A DNA stretch of 10,023 nucleotides from an uncultured Actinomycetes bacterium. Lineage in GTDB: Bacteria > Actinomycetota > Thermoleophilia > Solirubrobacterales > Solirubrobacteraceae. Positions 6,115 to 10,023 of this stretch are shown one piece after another. Where the stretch lies: the NCBI GenBank assembly GCA_937888775.1, contig CALAQT010000565.1, positions 1 to 10,023 of the forward strand, read 5' to 3'. The notes below the pieces were generated by a model that saw only the letters and a list, made by a program, of their open reading frames with translations, was not told the origin of the DNA and ran no database searches. The number at the start of each line of letters is the position of its first letter. Positions within the stretch are counted from its first letter, which is position 1. Position numbers and translations under genes: made by a program.

Positions 6115-6579
6115 ATGACTACGCTCAGCCTTTCTCTCGATGCGGTCACGGTCCTCGGATTGGCCGGCACCGCCCTTCGCTTCGCCCTGTCGATCGACGA
6201 TGAGGTCGAACGTTGGCTCCGTCCCCTGCGGCTCTACGGAGAATCAGGTGCCGCCCTCCAGGGAATGGGGGTGAGCGAGGCGCGAGGAGAAGGCTCGGTC
6301 GAGGTCCCCACCCGGCAGAGCTCGTCCTCACCTGAGGAGACCCTGCAGATCATCACGATGGCGGCATCAAAGCTCGCCGCCGATCGGGATGCGCCGAGCG
6401 TGGGAACGCTGGACATCCTCACGGCAGTCATGGCCCACTACGGTGAGGCTTTCGAGCGTGCTCTCGAAGGCCACGCCGGCGACTTGACCGAGCTGGCCCA
6501 CCGTATGGCGGACCGCACGGCCAAAGGCCGGCGCGGCCGGGCACTTGACCTCCTGCATCTGAGCCGCACTCGGGCTTAG
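6115..6579 (+). CDS. Small Clp-N-like (ClpA/ClpC N-domain) protein without ATPase
   Basis: 154 residues from ATG 6115. Residues about 80-135 (PEETLQIITMAASKLAADRD, then APSVGTLDILTAVMAHYGEA) follow the Clp N-domain repeat pattern: a helix with Ala/Leu heptads, a short loop, V-G-T-x-x-[IL]-L-x-A-[VL]-x, then a second helix. The hydrophobic start (LDAVTVLGLAGTALRFALSI) may be a first, diverged repeat. There is no Walker motif, so it cannot be an unfoldase. By analogy with stand-alone Clp-N proteins it may bind substrates or adaptors of a Clp protease, but this is inference. A longer reading from 5986 is possible but unsupported. The TAG stop (6577-6579) lies in the target duplication of the adjacent IS, so the insertion left the protein unchanged. 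Confidence 0.6.
   Translation: MTTLSLSLDAVTVLGLAGTALRFALSIDDEVERWLRPLRLYGESGAALQGMGVSEARGEGSVEVPTRQSSSSPEETLQIITMAASKLAADRDAPSVGTLDILTAVMAHYGEAFERALEGHAGDLTELAHRMADRTAKGRRGRALDLLHLSRTRA
6551..6579 (+). terminator. 5' arm and loop of a hairpin split by the IS1380 insertion
   Basis: If the IS and one target copy are removed, 6551-6565 (TCCTGCATCTGAGCC) faces 6573-6579 joined to 8205-8212 (GGCTTAG + ATGTAGGA). This gives a 15-bp stem with a 7-nt loop (GCACTCG). Two of the pairs are G-U in plus-strand RNA but would be C-A mismatches in the opposite RNA, so it probably served the plus-strand Clp-N-like transcript. It overlaps the stop codon and has no U-tract, as in many high-GC terminators. Today the 3' arm is interrupted. 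Confidence 0.55.
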
Positions 6580-6594
6580 CCTCAATCCACCGCG
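6580..6594 (+). repeat. IS1380 left terminal inverted repeat
   Basis: 15-bp end pairing with 8185-8199 (13/15; mismatches at positions 4 and 5 from the outer edge). The inner ten bases ATCCACCGCG are perfect. Confidence 0.8.
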
Positions 6595-6775
6595 TAACGA
6601 CGTCGAGGGTTGCGGATAGCTGTTGTTGGGTGTTGATGGTGCGTTCTGGCGCGGTCCGGGTGGCCGGGCGTGGCGCGGGCGGGCTGGTGGCATCGTTTGC
6701 GGCCGCTTTTGATCGAGGATGAGCGCGCCGGTGTCGGCGGCTGGGTCTGCTCGTCCTCGTAGCAGCGGTTGTTCC

Positions 6776-8081
6776 TCAGGCGATGGCGGGTAACGCCCTG
6801 ATTCGTGCGAGCGCGTGGATGAGTCGTGTTGCCAGGGCCAGCGGGCGGGGAGATGCAGCGTCCATTGGCGGGCGGTGCGGGTCAGGCGGCCAGGGATCTC
6901 ATGCAGCCGGCGGCGCATGGTCCGGGCGGCGCGGACGGTCTGTCCTGGGAGCCCGATCAGGCTGGTCCAGCGGGACAGGTTGTGCGCGAGGCAGGCGATC
7001 ACGGTCCAGGCGCTGTTGGCGTTGAACTGGCCGGAGGGGAAGTGCGCCAGGGCTTGGTCTTTGAGGTCGCGGATCGCGAGCTCGACGACGGCGTGCTGGC
7101 GGTGCTCGGCCTCGACCACCTCGAGTGGTTCGGTGCGATTGGTCAAAAACGGGAAGTAGCGCCACTCTGGCCACAGCTCGGCTTGCGCGCCGACGAGTCG
7201 GGTGCGGCGCACGACCAGGCGCTGTTGGCCGACCATCGTCTGCGCGATCTGCGCTTCGCCGTCTTCGGGGTAGTCGGCGAGCGGCTGCCAGTCCGGTTCG
7301 GGGATCCGGGCGATCGCGTCGGGCACCCAGGCCTGCAGACGCACGCTGATCGAGTACTGCCACCCGGCCGCTTGCAGGCGGGCGAGCAGCTTCTTGTTCC
7401 AGAACGCCGAGTCGGCCCGCAGCAGCTTCACCCCGGTCGCGCCGGCGCGCTGGACCCTTGCGATCAGCTCATCCGCGAACCGCAACACACGCGCGGGCTC
7501 GCTGCCGACCCCTTGCGCAGCCGGATGTGGAGGATCTCGCCAGTACCTCCGCGCGAGGCCACCAGCGGGTGATATCCACGCTTGCGCGTGTACCCGAACC
7601 CGGCACCCTGCTTCTCGTAGCCGTGCACCTCGCCGACGAAGCTGTCGACATCCACCGCCAAGCGCTCAGCGCCAGGGCCGGCACCCGCCCGCCACGCGCG
7701 CGTGAGCGTGTCAGCGAGCACCCGGTCGAGCTGGCGAACATGCCCGAACGTGAACGCACGCAAGAACGTCCCCAGCGTCGACGGTGCCGGCAGCCAACCG
7801 CCCAACAACCGCCGCATACGCCCAGCGCGCAGCACCTCACAATCGTCGATGCAATCGGCGCCGAGCAGCATCGCGAAGATCAACGCCATCACCTTGCGCC
7901 CGGCGTGCGCCGCCCCCGGACGCTCTCGACGCAACCGCACGAACCGGCCAACCAAATCCTCGATCCCCAGCCGCCCAGCGAGCGTCGCGACAAGCGCGAT
8001 CCCACCGGCCGAGACGACCCGCTCGTCGTCAAAAACGACCCGAACGCCGTCCAGTCCGATCGGCTCTTCATCATGCACCAT
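6776..8081 (-). pseudogene. IS1380-family DDE transposase, two frameshifts
   Basis: Start ATG 8081 (MVHDEEPIGLDG) has a perfect AGGAGG 8 nt upstream. Family signatures in order: GADCIDDCEVLRAG, APSTLGTFLRAFTFGHVRQL, first Asp in LAVDVDSFVGEVHG, KQGAGFGYTRKRGYHPL, second Asp in LLRADSAFWNKK, and Glu in VVELAIRDLKDQ, giving the D-D-E triad. The frame breaks near 7490: after LRKGSAASPR the family continues R-G-V-L-R-F-A-D-E-L, which needs one extra base. It breaks again near 6829: after LPARWPWQ the expected ending RLIHALARIRALPAIA with its TGA (6778-6776) lies in the next frame, again one base short. No slippery heptamer is evident at either point, so these look like inactivating or sequencing deletions and not programmed frameshifts. 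Confidence 0.88.
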
Positions 8082-8086
8082 GAGAA

Positions 8087-8148
8087 TGACCTCCTGACGC
8101 GGGGCCCGGCTGCGCACACAGCCTGAAAAAGCCCTGCTCAGGAGGTCA
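8087..8148 (-). promoter_or_regulatory. Leader hairpin that can mask the transposase ribosome binding site
   Basis: In the transposase mRNA sense, TGACCTCCTGA (8148-8138) is an exact 11-bp complement of TCAGGAGGTCA (8097-8087), which contains the Shine-Dalgarno AGGAGG of the transposase. The 40-nt loop holds a further 5-bp stem GGCTG/CAGCC (8123-8108). Any transcript entering the IS from outside would carry both arms. Several insertion sequences (IS10, IS50) are known to block translation of read-through mRNA in this way; here it is inferred from sequence alone. Confidence 0.65.
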
Positions 8149-8184
8149 CTTAAGAGACCGCCCCGGACGGAACGAGCCTAAACT

Positions 8185-8199
8185 CGCGGTGGATCCAGG
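8185..8199 (-). repeat. IS1380 right terminal inverted repeat
   Basis: Partner of the left repeat; CTTAG follows directly at 8200-8204 as the second target copy. Confidence 0.8.
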
Positions 8200-8346
8200 C
8201 TTAGATGTAGGAACTGCGTCACGGGGTCCCGCGGGAGCGCGACGCTGCCGCCCGCGTTAGTGTGACGCGCCCCACCCCGCGCCCGGGCGACGCCGCCCAC
8301 CGGTGTCCGCTGCCGACCCGGCCAACCGACGTCTCGCTCTGGACGT

Positions 8347-10023
8347 CTACGGCCCGACGGATGCCGTCGCCTGAACGAGCGCTGGCACCTCGGCCGGCGG
8401 ACGGGCTCGCCCGGTGCCCGCTTCCCGGCGCTGCAGGCTGGGCTCTGCAGCCGGCTCAAGGGCGACCGGAGCCGAGCCGCAGGCGGTGGCTTCAGCCGAG
8501 TGACCGGTCAGCTCGACCCGCAGCAGCGCTGCACCCAGCTCACCGGCGATCTGCCCGGCCCGGGCCAGGGTCACTGCGGCCTGCGCCGGCGAGACCCCGC
8601 ACGCCGACAGAAAGCGGTCCCCCTGACCCGTCTTGAGCTGGCCGAGCTCCAGTTCGAGCTCCTCGACCACGTGTTCAGAAACCGCTGTGCCTGCGGTGGC
8701 CTCCAGGACGCACGCGGCCATGTCGTCGCGGATGGTGCGAGCCTCATTTCGCACCGTCTCCAGCAGCGCCGGGGCCGATGCTCCTGAGCCGGCTTGCGTG
8801 AAGATCCGAGCCAGGCGTTCGCGACCCAGCAATCCGTGCTGCGTTCGGACCTCGGTGACGCCGTCGCTGAAGAAGCACGCGCGGGCGTGATCGGAGAACG
8901 GCACCGTCGTCTGGCGTCGGCCGGTGGATGCTCCCCAGCCCAGGGCCGGCGAGGCGAAGCCGGTCAGCGGCTCGTGCAGCGAGGAGCCGAGGATGACCGG
9001 GTCCGGATGCCCGGCGGTGGCGTAGGTGAGCGTCGCCGCCCGGGCGTCGTAGGCGCCGATCACCACGGTGGCAAAGAGGTCGTCCTCGTCGGTCGCGAGC
9101 ACGCGACCGGCGAGCTTGAGCGCAGAACGGGGGTCGAGCCCCGTCTCGACGTAGGCTCGCAGCGTGTAGCGCATGTGGGTGGCGCGGGTCAGCGCAGCCC
9201 GGCCGTGCCCGGAGACGTCGCCGACGATTATGGCCACGCGGCCTCCGTCGACGGGGAAGGCGTCGTAGAAGTCGCCCCCCGCGCCCGGTCCGTCAGCCGG
9301 ACGGTAAGCGACTGACACCGCCACCGGACCGAGGTGAGCGGGGATCTCGGGCACCAGCGCCGCCTGCATCGAGGCGAGATCCGCGGCAAGCTCCCGCCGT
9401 TGGGACTCGAGCCGCCGTGCGCGGCGGGCGCTGACCCAGGACCGGATCCCCAGAAGAAGGCAAAGCACCAGCAGGATGAAGATGATCGGCTTGCTCCAGT
9501 CCGGGACCGGAAACGGCAGCGGGATCAGGTTTCCCATGAAGCTGGGGATGGCGGCCAGGCCGTGAACACGGGCCGGCCTGGTGCTCGACCGACTGCGAAC
9601 AGTTCGCTCAGCCCGCCCGCCGGCTCCTGCGGGGGCGCGCCGAGAACCCGCGGGGCCTGGGGAGATCCCGGGCGCTGAGCCTGGGGAGACTGCGAGCAGG
9701 CGCGCGCCGGCGCCAGGCTGCGTCGACTGAGCCACGCTGCCGCCACGACCGCGGCCGCCGCTGGTGCGTCCGGAGGCGTGTCGGGCCCGAGCGATGCCAG
9801 TGCGGCTTTTAGATGAGGTGCGTTGCCGCCGGGGCTTGGTCGGCACCGGCAAACCGTTGGTTGCGGGGGCGGCCGGCGCGGCGCTCGTCGCGGACCCGGC
9901 CGGGACCGCGGCGACCACGGTGCGCTGAACCCGGGCGGGCGCAGGCGGGGGCGTACCGGGGACTGGGGGGCGGGGCGGCCCGTGGCCGTGAGACTTGCCG
10001 GGGTGAGGCTTGCCGGGGTGAGG
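8347..10023 (-). CDS. Membrane-bound PP2C/SpoIIE-type serine/threonine phosphatase (5' end off the right edge)
   Basis: The frame is open through the right edge; a GTG at 9918 would give 523 residues, but upstream codons (P-H-P-G-K repeats, then proline-rich) look like the same protein. Numbering from GTG 9918: about 1-140 low-complexity Ala/Pro/Arg/Ser; about 144-163 one membrane segment (IIFILLVLCLLLGI) followed by Arg-rich residues and a helix (RRARRLESQRREL); 190-410 the SpoIIE/PP2C catalytic domain with metal ligands in GGDFYDAF (D216, D219), GDVSGHG (D234), DGVTEVR (D352) and RDDMAACV (D398/D399). A tail after 415 contains FLSACGVSPAQAA and LGAALLRVEL. The positive-inside rule places the phosphatase in the cytoplasm and the proline-rich part outside. 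Related proteins dephosphorylate anti-anti-sigma factors, but no partner is encoded here. It converges on the Clp-N-like gene, with the IS between them. Confidence 0.85.
   Translation of the reverse strand, partial: PHPGKPHPGKSHGHGPPRPPVPGTPPPAPARVQRTVVAAVPAGSATSAAPAAPATNGLPVPTKPRRQRTSSKSRTGIARARHASGRTSGGRGRGGSVAQSTQPGAGARLLAVSPGSAPGISPGPAGSRRAPAGAGGRAERTVRSRSSTRPARVHGLAAIPSFMGNLIPLPFPVPDWSKPIIFILLVLCLLLGIRSWVSARRARRLESQRRELAADLASMQAALVPEIPAHLGPVAVSVAYRPADGPGAGGDFYDAFPVDGGRVAIIVGDVSGHGRAALTRATHMRYTLRAYVETGLDPRSALKLAGRVLATDEDDLFATVVIGAYDARAATLTYATAGHPDPVILGSSLHEPLTGFASPALGWGASTGRRQTTVPFSDHARACFFSDGVTEVRTQHGLLGRERLARIFTQAGSGASAPALLETVRNEARTIRDDMAACVLEATAGTAVSEHVVEELELELGQLKTGQGDRFLSACGVSPAQAAVTLARAGQIAGELGAALLRVELTGHSAEATACGSAPVALEPAAEPSLQRREAGTGRARPPAEVPALVQATASVGP
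9994..10023 (-). repeat. Two tandem 15-bp units encoding P-H-P-G-K at the right edge
   Basis: CTTGCCGGGGTGAGG occurs at 9994-10008 and 10009-10023, exact. In the phosphatase frame each encodes Pro-His-Pro-Gly-Lys, followed by K-S-H-G-H-G-P-P. The array probably continues beyond the window. Confidence 0.75.

Larger units (their letters stand above)
6580..8199 (-). mobile_element. IS1380-family insertion sequence, complete ends, 1620 bp
   Basis: The left end CCTCAATCCACCGCG (6580-6594) and the reverse complement of the right end, CCTGGATCCACCGCG (8199-8185), match at 13 of 15 positions. The element is bracketed by the direct repeat CTTAG (6575-6579 and 8200-8204), a 5-bp target duplication of the kind made by this family. 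Length and the single minus-strand transposase gene fit IS1380. Perfect target repeats suggest a fairly recent arrival, although the transposase frame is broken. Confidence 0.85.

Noticed and set aside
6826..7572. 248-codon plus-strand frame inside the IS
   Set aside because: It is antisense to the transposase, whose D-D-E signatures are clear.
8216..8268. GCGTCAC/GTGACGC inverted repeat with TCCCGCGGGA between, as a terminator of the phosphatase gene
   Set aside because: 7-bp arms 39 bp apart in very GC-rich DNA and no T-tract; too weak to call.
8178..8459. Minus-strand frame of 93 codons overlapping the IS right end
   Set aside because: It is a shadow of the phosphatase 3' end running into the IS terminus, with no family signature.

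Overview
The window is high-GC DNA from an actinobacterium. Mostly G/C third codon positions, a long extracellular NHL-repeat protein, a membrane SpoIIE-type phosphatase with a Pro/Gly/Ala-rich N-terminal part and an actinobacterial IS1380 element fit Actinomycetota. The Thermoleophilia/Solirubrobacterales are a reasonable guess from protein style only; there is no rRNA or other taxonomic marker.

Layout. (1) 1-2042, minus strand: a secreted protein with a signal peptide, a six-bladed NHL propeller and at least two Ig-like repeats, running off the left edge. The two Ig-like repeats are identical at DNA level over 310 bp. A good promoter lies at 2109-2136. (2) 2043-2801: mostly non-coding, with the frameshifted remnant of a LuxR-type helix-turn-helix gene. 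(3) 2802-4090, minus strand: two overlapping genes, an XRE regulator fused to a degenerate nucleotidyltransferase-like domain, then an intact nucleotidyltransferase (MNT/AbiEii-like). They resemble a toxin-antitoxin or defence pair. Two palindromes lie at and upstream of the first start. (4) 4156-5738: a 19-bp perfect inverted repeat, a tyrosine recombinase, a tandem 11-bp repeat, and the 3' half of a tRNA-Ala(TGC) gene with no 5' half. This is the end of an integrated element. The geometry puts the element to the left of 5738 and predicts an intact tRNA-Ala gene beyond the left edge.

(5) 5739-6579, plus strand: apparently chromosomal DNA with about 375 bp of non-coding sequence and a small Clp-N-like protein. 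(6) 6580-8199: a complete IS1380-family insertion sequence with 15-bp terminal inverted repeats (13/15) and a 5-bp target duplication (CTTAG). Its transposase carries two apparent one-base deletions. Removing the IS and one target copy restores a 15-bp stem-loop at the end of the Clp-N-like gene, so the element landed in a terminator-like hairpin. The transposase leader carries an 11-bp exact complement of its own Shine-Dalgarno region. (7) 8347-10023, minus strand: a PP2C/SpoIIE phosphatase with one membrane segment, open at the right edge.

The strongest observations are the tRNA-anchored element carrying the XRE-nucleotidyltransferase pair, the palindrome-rich region between that pair and the integrase, the IS insertion that split a hairpin, and the IS leader that can mask its own ribosome binding site.
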